A stretch of DNA of 64,000 bases from Azoarcus sp. CIB (lineage in GTDB: Bacteria; Pseudomonadota; Gammaproteobacteria; Burkholderiales; Rhodocyclaceae), in assembly GCF_001190925.1 (NCBI RefSeq), contig NZ_CP011072.1, forward strand, positions 5,193,031-5,257,030. Reading direction: 5' to 3'. Every line of letters begins with the position of its first letter. The first letter of the stretch is position 1. Shown piece by piece: positions 1 to 8,169 of this stretch. A program made the translations under genes and the position numbers. The notes under the pieces are model-generated. The model was not told the DNA's origin. It did not search any database and saw only the letters and a list, made by a program, of their open reading frames with translations.

Positions 1-102
1 CCCAAGGGCGACTGGCCGACGCCGACCCCGAACCCGCCGACCCCCGGGACCCCGCCGGGCAGCCCCGTGCCCGCGGACGGCAATGGAAGCGCCGTCGCCT
101 AA
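1..102 (+). CDS. C-terminal end of an unidentified Pro/Thr-rich protein (partial)
   Basis: An open frame enters from the left edge and ends at TAA 100-102. The 33 visible residues are rich in Pro, Thr and Gly, with PTPTPNPPTPG-type low complexity. The stop lies 17 bases inside the next gene, whose ATG is at 83, so the two are probably translationally coupled. The neighbour is a DUF4157 protein, and such genes often sit at the end of phage-tail-like (eCIS) clusters. This is therefore perhaps the tail of a baseplate, spike or other eCIS protein, but the fragment itself shows no recognisable domain. Confidence 0.55.
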   Translation, partial: PKGDWPTPTPNPPTPGTPPGSPVPADGNGSAVA

Positions 103-3100
103 ATTCGCCCGCCGGCCAAGCGAACGGCCGGCGCGCGAAAGCCCGCGCGCGGCCTCGCGCAGCGCCAACACGCGCGCCCAGGGCACGTCCCCGGCCGCCT
201 CATTGGCCTCCACTCCCGCGCCGCCGCCGGCACTCCCCGCCTACGCGACGCCTCCCGCACGCGTCAGCCAGCCCGGCGAGAGCATCGAGCGCGAAGCCGA
301 GCAGCGTGCCAACGCCGTCGCGCCGCCCGCCACGCCCGACCCCACACCGACCGCGGCCGCCCCCCCTGCGCCGAGCCCGGCGACCTCCGGCGACAGCGAC
401 ACCGTCCCGACATCGTCCGCCTCCCCATCGGCGTCCTCAGCAACGCCTTCGGTCAGTGCGACCACGACAAGTGCGACACCCGCATCCGCATCGTCCGCCG
501 CGACCCTGCCCGCCTACGCCGCTGGCCGCGTCGCCGAACGCCGTGGCCGCGGCGAACCGCTGCCGCAGGACGCCCGCGGCATGCTCGAAGGCCATTTCGG
601 CCGTGACTTCGCCGACGTGCGCATCCACACCGATGCCGAAGCCGCGCGCCTCGCCACCGCGCTCGGCGCACGCGCCTTCACGTCCGGGCGCGACATCTAC
701 CTCGCGCCCGACGCCTTCGCCCCCGACACCGCCGAGGGGCAGCGCCTCCTCGCGCACGAACTCACCCACGTCGTGCAGCAGGACGGCCAGGCCGCCGCCG
801 TGCTCGCGCGCGCGATCGAACCGGCCGTGGCCAGCAGGTACCACGAGACCGACCGCACCACCGCCGCGCTCGCCGCGCTCGAACGCCTCGAGATCCCGGC
901 GGTAAAGTCGCGCCACCTGCCGCTCTACAGCGGGCTCGCCGGCGCCGGCAACCTCAAGCGCGTGCGCGGCTACGGCCGCGAGGGTGCCGACCAGCGCTCG
1001 GTGTGGAACAGCCAGGCGCAGGTCGGCGCCGACGCGATCCGCGCGCGCCTCGGCGAACGCAACATCCCCGTGCCCGCCGACGCCAACGGCCGCATCCGCC
1101 TCAAGCCGCACCGCGGCGCGCGGCTCATGTCGAAGCGCCTGTCCGAGCTGCAGACGATGCTGCGCATCCCGGACTGGGACCGTCGCGGCCGCAAGGTCGC
1201 CCAGTTCCAGGTCGACCACATCGTCGAGCTGCAGGTCTCCGGCCAGATGGGCTCCGGCGTCGGCAACAGCCCCGAGAACATGGAACTGCTCGACCAACCG
1301 TCGAACAGCAGCTCCGGCGGCACGATCCGCAGCGGCATCTATCGCAAGGTCGACGCCTTCCTCGACACCTTCGACCCCAAGCCCGACCGCGGCCGCTTCC
1401 TGCGCCAGCACGACGTCGCGTTCACCAGCGTCGCCGCCACCGGCGGAGGCTCCGCCGCAGGCGCCTCCGCGTGGTGGACCAAGACCGAGATCGAGGAAGC
1501 CGAACCGCTCAGCACCGCGAGCCCGCCCAACGCGGCCGAAGACGCCGACACCCAGGGCACGGCAGGGGAATTCGTCCTCAGCGCCGGCCCCGGCGGCATC
1601 ACCGTCGGCCGTTTCCGCCACAGCCCCGGCGCCGCGCCGAGCATCAGCCGCACGCAGGCGCGCGCGCTCGCGGGCCTCAAGATCACCGCGATCAACCTCA
1701 CCGACAACACCGGCACCCCGGAAGGCCCGCTCGGCTCGCTCGCCGCCGAATGGGATCTCCCCGCCGACTGGCAACCGGAAACCCCGACAGTCACGGTTTC
1801 GCTCACCGGCGACGGCGAATACCGCGGCTACCCCTCGGCACTCCCCGCGCTCAACCTCGAATACGCCAAGCTCAGCCCGGTCAGCTTCACCAGCATCTCG
1901 ACCGAAGACGGCGAACTCTCCGCCGACGGCACGCTGACCCCGTCAATCCCCCTCCTCAACGCGCCGATCACCGTGCGCCTGCGCGGCAAGGACATCACCT
2001 TCTCGCTCGACTACGGGCCCGACCAGATCAGCCTGCCGATCCCGCGCACCACCATCGACGACGCCTACGTCAACGTCTTCTACTCCACCGCGCGCGGCCT
2101 GGGGCTGGGCGGCCAGGTGATCTACTCGATCGAAGGGGTCGGCAGCGGCGAACTTGCGGCCTCGGTGTCCACCGCCGGCGGCGTCCAGTTCGAAGGCGGC
2201 TTCACCTTCGAGCGCTCGCTCTTCGACCGCGCCCGCGTCAGCGCCTGGTGGCGCAACGGCCAGTTCGGCGCCGAAGGCACGATCGGCATCGACACCCCGG
2301 ACAAGATCAAGGGCATCAAGAGCGCCACCGCCACGGTCAGCGTCAACGAGGGCCGCTGGGCCTTCAACGGCAGCGCCGAACTCTCGGTGCCCGGCGTCAG
2401 CGCCGCCTCGATCGCCATCACGCAGGGCGAAAACGGCCTCAACATCGCCGGCGACGTCGCCCTCACCGCCAACCCCGCGATCCGCTCCGGCTCGATCCAC
2501 GTCGAATGCGCGCAGACCGACGGCGACTGGAAGGTCTCCGCCACCGGCACCGCCGAACCCGCCATCCCCGGTTTCGACTCCCAGCTCACCGTCACCTACG
2601 ACGACGGCGCCTTCGACGCCCAGTTCAGCGGCGCCTTCGAGCGCGGCATGCTCTCCGGCCAGATCACCGTCGGCGCCACCAACCGCAGCATCGGCGAGGA
2701 TGGCAACCCCGGCGGCCCCCCGAGCGGCCCCGACGCCCCCATCATCGTCTACGGCAGCGGCTCCGCCACCATCCAGATCGCCCCGTGGCTGCAGGGCACC
2801 GCCGGACTCCGCCTCGACCCCAACGGCGAGATCACCGTCTCCGGCGAAATCGCCCTGCCCAGCTCGCTCGAGATCTTCTCCAAGCTCGAATACGACAAGC
2901 GCCTCTTCGGCATGTCGACCCAGATCCCCATCGTCCCCGGCGTCGTCGCCGAAGTCGGCGGCAACCTCAGCGCCAACGCCAGCATCGGCCCCGGCGCGCT
3001 CGACCAGCTGCGCGTCGGCATCGAATACAACCCCTCGCACGAGGAAAACACCCACGTCACCGGCGACGCCCACCTCAACGTCCCCGCCGAAGCGGGATTA

Positions 3101-3517
3101 AGACTCGCCGCCCGCGCCGGCGTCGGCCTCGGCATCACCGGCGCCAGCGCCACCGGCGGCCTCGAGATCGGCGGCGCGCTAGGCATCAACGGCGCCGCCG
3201 AAGCCAGCGTGCACATCGACTGGATGCCCTCCCAAGGCCTCGCCATCGACGCCGAAGCCACCCTCCACGCCCAACCCAGCTTCCGCTTCGACGTCTCCGG
3301 CTACGTCGCCGTCACGGTACTCGGCGCCAGCCTCTACGACGAACGCTTCGAACTCGCAGCCGTCGAACTCGGCTCCGGGCTCGAATTCGGCGTGCGCTTC
3401 CCCGTCACCTACCGCGAAGGCGAACCCTTCGACGTGTCGCTCGACGACCTCGAATTCGAAGTGCCGGACGTCGATCCCGCGGCGCTGGTCGACCAGCTTG
3501 GGGCGCAGATATTCTGA
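83..3517 (+). CDS. eCIS-associated DUF4157 protein with HNH-like segment and long beta-rich C-terminus
   Basis: A 1144-residue protein. Residues 1-150 are Pro/Ala/Ser/Thr-rich and probably disordered. Residues about 155-235 form a DUF4157 domain with the metalloprotease-like motif HELTHVVQQ (His225 to His229). DUF4157 is the hallmark of proteins linked to extracellular contractile injection systems. Around residues 375-405 the sequence has VDHIVELQ (Asp378-His379) followed by NSPENMELLD and an SNSSSG loop, which resembles an HNH/colicin-type nuclease fold. From about residue 480 to the end the chain is Gly/Ser/Thr-rich with regular short strands, compatible with a long beta solenoid or repetitive shell. 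No signal peptide is visible. It is likely a cargo or surface-associated eCIS component. Nuclease activity is only inferred. Confidence 0.8.
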   Translation: MEAPSPKFARRPSERPARESPRAASRSANTRAQGTSPAASLASTPAPPPALPAYATPPARVSQPGESIEREAEQRANAVAPPATPDPTPTAAAPPAPSPATSGDSDTVPTSSASPSASSATPSVSATTTSATPASASSAATLPAYAAGRVAERRGRGEPLPQDARGMLEGHFGRDFADVRIHTDAEAARLATALGARAFTSGRDIYLAPDAFAPDTAEGQRLLAHELTHVVQQDGQAAAVLARAIEPAVASRYHETDRTTAALAALERLEIPAVKSRHLPLYSGLAGAGNLKRVRGYGREGADQRSVWNSQAQVGADAIRARLGERNIPVPADANGRIRLKPHRGARLMSKRLSELQTMLRIPDWDRRGRKVAQFQVDHIVELQVSGQMGSGVGNSPENMELLDQPSNSSSGGTIRSGIYRKVDAFLDTFDPKPDRGRFLRQHDVAFTSVAATGGGSAAGASAWWTKTEIEEAEPLSTASPPNAAEDADTQGTAGEFVLSAGPGGITVGRFRHSPGAAPSISRTQARALAGLKITAINLTDNTGTPEGPLGSLAAEWDLPADWQPETPTVTVSLTGDGEYRGYPSALPALNLEYAKLSPVSFTSISTEDGELSADGTLTPSIPLLNAPITVRLRGKDITFSLDYGPDQISLPIPRTTIDDAYVNVFYSTARGLGLGGQVIYSIEGVGSGELAASVSTAGGVQFEGGFTFERSLFDRARVSAWWRNGQFGAEGTIGIDTPDKIKGIKSATATVSVNEGRWAFNGSAELSVPGVSAASIAITQGENGLNIAGDVALTANPAIRSGSIHVECAQTDGDWKVSATGTAEPAIPGFDSQLTVTYDDGAFDAQFSGAFERGMLSGQITVGATNRSIGEDGNPGGPPSGPDAPIIVYGSGSATIQIAPWLQGTAGLRLDPNGEITVSGEIALPSSLEIFSKLEYDKRLFGMSTQIPIVPGVVAEVGGNLSANASIGPGALDQLRVGIEYNPSHEENTHVTGDAHLNVPAEAGLRLAARAGVGLGITGASATGGLEIGGALGINGAAEASVHIDWMPSQGLAIDAEATLHAQPSFRFDVSGYVAVTVLGASLYDERFELAAVELGSGLEFGVRFPVTYREGEPFDVSLDDLEFEVPDVDPAALVDQLGAQIF

Positions 3518-3594
3518 CCCGCCGCTCACCCGGACAAGATCGCAGCATGCCTTTGCCATATTTCGGCTTGCGCGATATCGTATCCAATAGGCGT

Positions 3595-3632
3595 CCCGTA
3601 GGGCGGGAGAAGCAAAGCGCATCCCGCCACCC
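3595..3632. repeat. Half copy of the GTAGGGCGGGAG palindromic repeat
   Basis: The sequence CGTAGGGCGGGAGAAGC and the following GCGCATCCCGCC match the left arm of the palindromic element seen complete at 27212-27307. The matching right arm (CTCCCGCCCTAC) is absent here. The surrounding gap 3518-3727 shows no other gene or clear signal. Confidence 0.55.
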
Positions 3633-3727
3633 AAACGACGAATCTCACTCTCCGCGAGTGTCGCGCGAGGCAATCAACTCCCCAGCTCGGCTTGCCCGAT
3701 AATCTGTAACATACTACGATACAGTCA

Positions 3728-4006
3728 ATGATAAAGAGCTTTCGCCACAAAGGGATCGAAGCTTTCTTCAGAACGGGCAGCAAGGCTGGCATCACTGCCG
3801 CCCACGCCGGCCGGCTGGCCCGCCAGCTCGCCCTGCTAAATGAGGCGACGCATCCTGGACACATGGACGTGCCCGGTTGGAAGCTGCATTCGCTGGCAGG
3901 CAACTTGAACGGTCACTGGGCCGTGTCGGTCAGCGGGAACTGGCGCCTGACCTTCGCATTCGAAGGCGAGGATGCCGTGCTCGTCGATTATCAGGACTAT
4001 CACTGA
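3728..4006 (+). CDS. higB: HigB-family mRNA interferase toxin
   Basis: A 92-residue RelE/HigB-type toxin. In this family the toxin cleaves mRNA at the ribosome. The conserved layout is visible: an N-terminal IKSFRHKGIEAFF strand-helix, a helical middle with HPGHMDVPGWKLHSLAG, and a C-terminal GHWAVSVSGNWRLTFAFEG then DAVLVDYQDYH. This matches the HigB/plasmid-maintenance killer subfamily in length and motif order. The toxin gene comes first, as in typical higBA operons, and its TGA stop (4004-4006) is 10 bases before the antitoxin ATG. It probably forms an autoregulated operon with higA. Confidence 0.9.
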   Translation: MIKSFRHKGIEAFFRTGSKAGITAAHAGRLARQLALLNEATHPGHMDVPGWKLHSLAGNLNGHWAVSVSGNWRLTFAFEGEDAVLVDYQDYH

Positions 4007-4016
4007 GGAGTTCGCC

Positions 4017-4316
4017 ATGGCATCGATGCACAACCCGCCCCATCCCGGCGAAACGCTGCGCGAGGATGTCCTGCCCGAGCTCGGACTGACGGTTTCCGAG
4101 GCCGCCCGCCAGCTGGGCGTTTCCCGCGTCCAGCTTTCCCGCGTATTGCACGGGCGCGCACCCATATCGCCTGACTTGGCCCTGCGCCTCGAACAATGGC
4201 TCAAAGGGCCAACCGCCGACGTTTGGCTGCGCATGCAGATCGCGTACGATCTGTGGCAGGCACGGCATGGCGGAAAGCTGCCTCACGTGGCGCCCGCACA
4301 GCAGAAGGCGGCGTGA
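4017..4316 (+). CDS. higA: HigA-family antitoxin, XRE-type HTH
   Basis: A 99-residue antitoxin and autorepressor that should bind HigB and the operon promoter. It begins with the HigA signature NPPHPGETLREDVLPELGLTV, followed by an HTH (SEAARQLGVSRVQLSRVLHG), then APISPDLALRLEQWL and the family's WLRMQIAYDLWQAR helix. The ATG at 4017 is chosen over upstream in-frame codons because GAGGAG (4006-4010, overlapping the end of higB) is a good ribosome-binding site and the conserved N-terminus begins just after it. It is intact. Confidence 0.9.
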   Translation: MASMHNPPHPGETLREDVLPELGLTVSEAARQLGVSRVQLSRVLHGRAPISPDLALRLEQWLKGPTADVWLRMQIAYDLWQARHGGKLPHVAPAQQKAA

Positions 4317-4461
4317 CGGAACGCACCCCGCGGCCGTCACACGCCCATCAAATAGTGGTCTTCCCTATCGCCCTTTAGCCACAGCCCTGTCGTACCAACG
4401 GAACGAATGCCTCGATCCATGTTATTGGACAATATTCTGCATGGATATACACTTGAACTCA

Positions 4462-4845
4462 CTAGACCAAGGACTTGCGCGCCGGAGCCGGTTTATCCGC
4501 CATGTCCAATATCACTTTTGCGCCGACACTTGGTGTCGACCATACGTTAGGGGTCGTCAGTGCTTCGGCTTCCGTTATGCAGTAGGCGCAAAACACATGG
4601 CACGTTCCAGCTAGGTGCGCCGCTTCCAATTCGGCCTGCGTCGGCCCAATCCCCCGCTGCACGCGCTTGCCGTTTGCGTCGAATGTTTCGATCTCCAGCC
4701 GGTCGTCGGAAATGAAGTGGTCGTGCGAGCCGCCGTGCTCACATTCACAAGGCCGGCGCGGCGTCTTTCCGCAGTCAATGCCTGCGATCAACAGTTCAGG
4801 TGAGCAGTGCTCCCACCTACCCGTAGTTTCAACGTTGAAGTGCAA
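4462..4845 (-). CDS. Unrecognised Cys/His-rich small protein, probably truncated by the IS30 element
   Basis: An open frame of up to 127 residues starting at a TTG that lies at the border of the IS30 element. It contains CECEHGGSHDHF and CHVFCAYC, so a metal-binding or redox role is possible, but I do not recognise the family. No ribosome-binding site fits the TTG, and the first residues derive from sequence next to the transposase end. The native 5' end has probably been lost to the insertion. Base composition is less GC-rich than the core genes. Whether it is expressed is uncertain. Confidence 0.4.
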   Translation of the reverse strand: MHFNVETTGRWEHCSPELLIAGIDCGKTPRRPCECEHGGSHDHFISDDRLEIETFDANGKRVQRGIGPTQAELEAAHLAGTCHVFCAYCITEAEALTTPNVWSTPSVGAKVILDMADKPAPARKSLV

Positions 4846-5860
4846 TAGTTCTCAGGACGCATAATAAATCTCCAGCGGCGTTTTAAATCCGTGTCTTTTT
4901 CTCGGCCGGATATTCAGCTCATGCGCGATTTGATCGCATTCGTGCTGGGTTAGATTTTTCATGCAGACGCCTTTTGGGATGTATTGCCGGATCAGGCCGT
5001 TCAGATTCTCGTTACTGCCGCGCTCCCACGAGTGGTACGGCGTGGCGAAGTAGCAGAGCAAGGGGAAGCGCGCTTCAAGTGTTTTGTAGTCATGGAACTC
5101 GGTGCCGTTGTCCAGCGTGAGGGTATGGAACTTGGCAGCGTGCTCGGTGATGGCGAGCGTAGCGGCAGTAGTCACTTGCGCGGCCGTGCGCGCGGTTAGT
5201 TTCTTGATAATGGCGTAGCCTGATTTGCGCTCGAGCAGCGTGAGGATGCAGTGATGCTTGTCCTGACCGATCACCGTGTCGCCTTCCCAGTGCCCGACCG
5301 TCAGGCGCTGCTCGATCGCGCGCTCACGTTCCGTGATGTGACGCTTACCCGCCAGCACGCCGCGCGAATCTTTGCTGTTGTACCGTTTGCGTCGTTGCTT
5401 GGGCATGATCCGCGTGTGCCGGTAGAGCGTCCCACCGGCCTTCTTGTCCTTGAGGATGTGCCGATAGATCGTCTCGTGACTGATCGTCCACACGCCTTCG
5501 GCCTTCACCGACGCCGAAATTTGCTCTGGGCTCCATTTCCTTTTCAGCAGCTGTTCCACCTGCTGCATTTGTTCCGCGCTGAACCAGGACGTCCGACGCG
5601 AACGGCGTCGTCGCGCCGCCGCATACTGCTGCGCCTTTTGCGCGCGATAGTTCCCGTCATGCCGAGTGGCGTTGCGTTGCAACTCTCGGCTGATCGTACT
5701 TGGCGAGCGCCCCAGTTCGCGCGAGATCTCGGCCTGCGAACATCCGCTGCGCATCAACGCCGTCATGCTGTATCGTTCTTCTTGGGTGAGCTGGTGGTAC
5801 TTATGCATCATTGCATCCTTTTTCTTGGCGGGAATTGGATGCAAGGAGTATCTCAGCTCG
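4838..5860 (-). mobile_element. IS30-family insertion sequence (ends approximate)
   Basis: The element is defined by a full-length IS30 transposase. Exact ends could not be fixed. Weakly similar inverted tracts occur near 4840-4856 and 5845-5860 (TGCAATAGTTCTC against TGCATCCAATTCC), but no convincing inverted repeat or target duplication was found. It sits between a truncated minus-strand ORF and an attC site, so it probably inserted into a cassette or its flank. Confidence 0.7.
4852..5811 (-). CDS. IS30-family transposase (DDE)
   Basis: About 319 residues. The N-terminus has the IS30 signature YHQLTQEERYSMTALMRSG with an HTH (SQAEISRELGRSPSTISREL). The catalytic core includes GHWEGDTVIG, LTLDNGTEFHDY and the ERGSNENLNGLIRQYIPKG segment, supplying the DDE residues. 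The C-terminus KRHGFKTPLEIYY is typical. The start is set at 5811 (or the adjacent ATG at 5808) because AAGGA lies just upstream. An upstream in-frame ATG at 5844 has no such site. It appears intact and possibly functional. Confidence 0.92.
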   Translation of the reverse strand: MMHKYHQLTQEERYSMTALMRSGCSQAEISRELGRSPSTISRELQRNATRHDGNYRAQKAQQYAAARRRRSRRTSWFSAEQMQQVEQLLKRKWSPEQISASVKAEGVWTISHETIYRHILKDKKAGGTLYRHTRIMPKQRRKRYNSKDSRGVLAGKRHITERERAIEQRLTVGHWEGDTVIGQDKHHCILTLLERKSGYAIIKKLTARTAAQVTTAATLAITEHAAKFHTLTLDNGTEFHDYKTLEARFPLLCYFATPYHSWERGSNENLNGLIRQYIPKGVCMKNLTQHECDQIAHELNIRPRKRHGFKTPLEIYYAS

Positions 5861-5905
5861 CCCTCCTATTTCGTACGGCATTGCGCTTACTTTGTGAATC
5901 CGCGA

Positions 5906-6001
5906 CCCCTAACATTTACGTCAACCGGACCTTGCGCAATAGGCGCTGTGCTCATGATTTATCTCCCTTCCGGCGCAAGGCCGGTTACGTTAGCGTTAGG
6001 C
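5906..6001 (+). other. attC site (integron cassette recombination site)
   Basis: A long imperfect inverted repeat starts CCCTAAC (R'' box) and ends GTTAGGC at 5995-6001 (R' core, matching GTTRRRY). The arms CCGGACCTTGCGC and GCGCAAGGCCGG pair around a loop, leaving an extra unpaired A on the 5' arm and a further extra base in GTCAACC against GGTTAC. Such extrahelical bases are the hallmark of attC sites folded as single strands for IntI. The site lies directly before a small cassette-like gene. A short frame ending TGA about 10 bases before the site may be the end of a cassette gene cut by the IS30 element. Confidence 0.75.
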
Positions 6002-6035
6002 TTATTCAATCACGCATCACACGAATGAAAAATCC

Positions 6036-6482
6036 ATGAAACAGTTATTCATTCGCAGCGCCATTCTCATTTCAATCTTAGGTATCAGCGCATCAGCAGT
6101 AATGGCTGTCGAAGTTGACGCTTGGGTTGGCCGGTACCGTGCGGCTTGGCCTGGAGGCTCTTCCGGCACAGATGGAGAACTCTCTATAGTCAAAGCATCC
6201 AAACCTGATCGTTGGTTACTCACATCACCCACAGATAAAAGGGCTATCGAACTACGCCCCTTTCTTCCGGGTGAGTATGAGGGTTTGCATACAGCAGGCA
6301 CCGTTAAATGCTTGAACGGTGGCAACGTGGCTCTCTGTCGAGGAAAACCGGGAACTACCGTGTCTTTCGATGGTGGAGGGCCTGTTCCAGAAAATTTTGC
6401 AGTCCGCACAGGCTATTTCGGAGTTCTTATACAAAATGGGGCCGCGGCTTTTGAACTCACGAAACAAGGTTCAACGCCATGA
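6036..6482 (+). CDS. Secreted small protein of unknown function, probable gene-cassette cargo
   Basis: 148 residues with a clear signal peptide: MKQLFIRSAILISILG, then an AVMA-type cleavage site near residue 24. The mature part has WVGRYRAAWPGGSSGTDGELSI, two cysteines (VKCLNGGNVALCRG) that could pair, and a C-terminal beta-like stretch. I do not recognise a family. The gene begins 34 bases after an attC core and is followed 10 bases after its stop by GCCTAAC, the start of a second attC. This single-ORF-between-attC layout is typical of integron cassettes. GC content is clearly below the core genes, consistent with transfer. Confidence 0.7.
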   Translation: MKQLFIRSAILISILGISASAVMAVEVDAWVGRYRAAWPGGSSGTDGELSIVKASKPDRWLLTSPTDKRAIELRPFLPGEYEGLHTAGTVKCLNGGNVALCRGKPGTTVSFDGGGPVPENFAVRTGYFGVLIQNGAAAFELTKQGSTP

Positions 6483-6500
6483 ACCTGCAAGGGCCTAACA

Positions 6501-6883
6501 CTGCCCTAAGGGACTTCCCGTCAACCTCATCCTCTTGCAGACCGGCCGTAGGCCGATCGTGACGTCGATCACGTACTCATCTTCGGACCTCCGCGATCAC
6601 GCGCGTGCATGACCGGTTTTCGACTGCCGGCATCGCCATGGACAAGGACAGAGCAGACTGCCTTTCCCTAATCGGCCTTGTTCGGCGCGCCAGCGCCGGG
6701 GCCCTGCGATTAACCGCACCGGCTGGCCTCAATCAGTCGTCGGCGCGACCGGGGCGCGGGGATCAGCCGCGACACCCTGCGTGGTCGGCCATTGGGTTAG
6801 CCAGGCTCTCAGCCGGTCGGTCTGACCTGTTTGTCTATCGCGTGCGCGCAGTCACGGGAACACCTTCAAAGAACGCCGATGCT
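6501..6883 (-). ncRNA. Possible guide (bridge/seek) RNA region of the IS1111 element
   Basis: In IS110-group elements a structured non-coding RNA next to the recombinase gene guides target choice. In the IS1111 subgroup it lies downstream of the gene. Here the only long non-coding part of the element is this stretch after the transposase stop. It contains several short inverted repeats, for example GACCGGCCGTAGGCCGATCG and CCGGTCGGTCTGACC. No RNA boundary can be set by eye, so the range is the whole candidate region. I see no protein gene in it. Confidence 0.35.
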
Positions 6884-7963
6884 TCAGGATGCCGGTTGTT
6901 CGACCGAGTCGTGCCACTGGCGCCACGCCTCGGGGTTGTAGCCTTCGCCCTTGGCGAGCACCGCCCACAGCTGGCGGGCATGCTTGTTGGCGATGGCGAC
7001 CAGGGTCTTGTGGTAACCGACGCGTCCGTTGAGCGTCACGATCCACTGCTGCAGGCGCGTGAGCGCCTCGGGCGTGTTGCGAGCCTTGCGCAAGGCGGCG
7101 GCAAGCACGCTGCGGGCGCCCTGCACGAGCAGCGTTCTCAGGTAGTCATCGCCCCGCCGGGTGATGCGGCCGAGTTTGGGTTTGCCCCCGCTGGAGTACT
7201 GGCTCGGGGTGAGTCCGAGCCACGCGGCGAACTGGCGGCCGTTGTGGAACATCGTGGCGTCGCCGACGCTGGCGACCACGGCATCGGCGGTGAGCATCCC
7301 AACGCCGGGCAACTCGCGCGCACGTCGGGCGGCCGCGTCATCGGCCTGCTGAGCGGCAATCTGCCGGTCGCATTCGGCGATGCGCAGATCGAGCGCGTCG
7401 AGTTGATCGCGCACGCCTTGAATCAGGTGGCGAATCGGTGCCGGCTGCGCGGTGTCGAATTCGTGCTCGGCGAGTTTGCGTCGCAGCCGCGCGGCGCCGA
7501 TCTCGACCACCATGCCGAATTCGGCGAGGAGCCCCCGGATGCGATTCAGGAGCGCCGTGCGCTCCTCGATCCAGCCCAGCCGCAGGCTGTGCCAGGCGAG
7601 CCGATGCTGCTGGGCCTCGGTCTTGACCGGAATGAAGCGCATCCCCGGCGCGAGCAGTGCCGCGACGATCGCCGCCGCATCCGCCCGGTCGTTCTTGACC
7701 GCCTGGCGCTTGCGGTAGGGACGCACGAACTCGGCGGCCATCAGCCGCGGCTCCAGCCCCAGCGCCTGCATCGTCCGCCCCCAGCAATGCGCTCCGCCGC
7801 AGGCTTCCATGCCGACGAGCGTGCCGCGCGGCAGTGTCGACAACCACGCGAGAAACCCGGCGCGGTTGAACTCGCGCGTCTCGATCACCCGGCCCGCGCC
7901 GTCCGTCACACAGGCGACGAACACGTTCTTTGCCAGATCCACGCCGACCGTCGTAGTATTCAT
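6884..7963 (-). CDS. IS110/IS1111-family transposase (DEDD recombinase)
   Basis: 359 residues. The N-terminal RuvC-like DEDD domain starts TTVGVDLAKNVFVACV (first Asp) and includes GMEACGGAHCWGR and AVKNDRADAAAIVAAL. The C-terminal transposase_20 domain has LPGVGMLTADAVVASVGD and FAAWLGLTPSQYSSGGK, with the catalytic serine region. Length and order match full IS110-family recombinases. The ATG at 7963 is preceded by GGGGAAGT as a plausible ribosome-binding site. The gene is intact. Confidence 0.92.
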   Translation of the reverse strand: MNTTTVGVDLAKNVFVACVTDGAGRVIETREFNRAGFLAWLSTLPRGTLVGMEACGGAHCWGRTMQALGLEPRLMAAEFVRPYRKRQAVKNDRADAAAIVAALLAPGMRFIPVKTEAQQHRLAWHSLRLGWIEERTALLNRIRGLLAEFGMVVEIGAARLRRKLAEHEFDTAQPAPIRHLIQGVRDQLDALDLRIAECDRQIAAQQADDAAARRARELPGVGMLTADAVVASVGDATMFHNGRQFAAWLGLTPSQYSSGGKPKLGRITRRGDDYLRTLLVQGARSVLAAALRKARNTPEALTRLQQWIVTLNGRVGYHKTLVAIANKHARQLWAVLAKGEGYNPEAWRQWHDSVEQPAS

Positions 7964-8091
7964 TTGGACTTCCCCTTTCGCGATCTCAGATTGAGCTTCA
8001 GCAATTCAATCTTGGCACTTCGACGCCGGGCGGCCAATGCCGCGGGCGGAAGTGGGAAGTCCCTTTGTAGTCAGTCGACCTCGTTCCCTTC

Positions 8092-8147
8092 GGTCACTGG
8101 ACGCTGCGCGATGAAGCCGCGCAGCGCCGGTCACTTCTACGTTTGGG
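8092..8147 (+). other. Right part of a disrupted attC site
   Basis: GGTCACTGGACGCTGCGCG (8092-8110) pairs with CGCGCAGCGCCGGTCAC (8118-8134), leaving one extra A on the 5' arm. It is followed by CTACGTTTGGG, where GTTTGGG (8141-8147) occupies the R' position but departs from GTTRRRY at two places. The missing left box, GCCTAACA, lies at 6493-6500 on the other side of the IS1111 element. Together they look like one attC split by the IS, or two attC halves brought together. Confidence 0.5.
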
Positions 8148-8169
8148 AAAATCCAGCGATATACGGCAA

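Larger units (their letters stand above)
6501..8085 (-). mobile_element. IS1111/IS110-type insertion sequence inside an attC site
   Basis: The transposase is flanked by 12-bp subterminal inverted repeats AAGGGACTTCCC: 6508-6519 on the left, and the inverse GGGAAGTCCCTT at 8054-8065 on the right. Subterminal rather than terminal repeats are characteristic of the IS1111 subgroup. A 380-base non-coding stretch lies downstream of the transposase, as in IS1111 elements. The left boundary falls directly after GCCTAACA, an attC R'' box, and an attC-like hairpin follows the right side. A known IS1111-attC family targets exactly such sites. The outer right boundary is approximate. Confidence 0.75.

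Noticed and set aside
4530..4556. GTTAGGGG near 4544 as an attC core
   Set aside because: No pairing left box or hairpin was found, and the sequence lies within an open frame.
4826..4840. TTCAACGTTGAA palindrome as the IS30 inverted repeat
   Set aside because: No matching copy occurs beyond the transposase start, so it cannot define the element ends.
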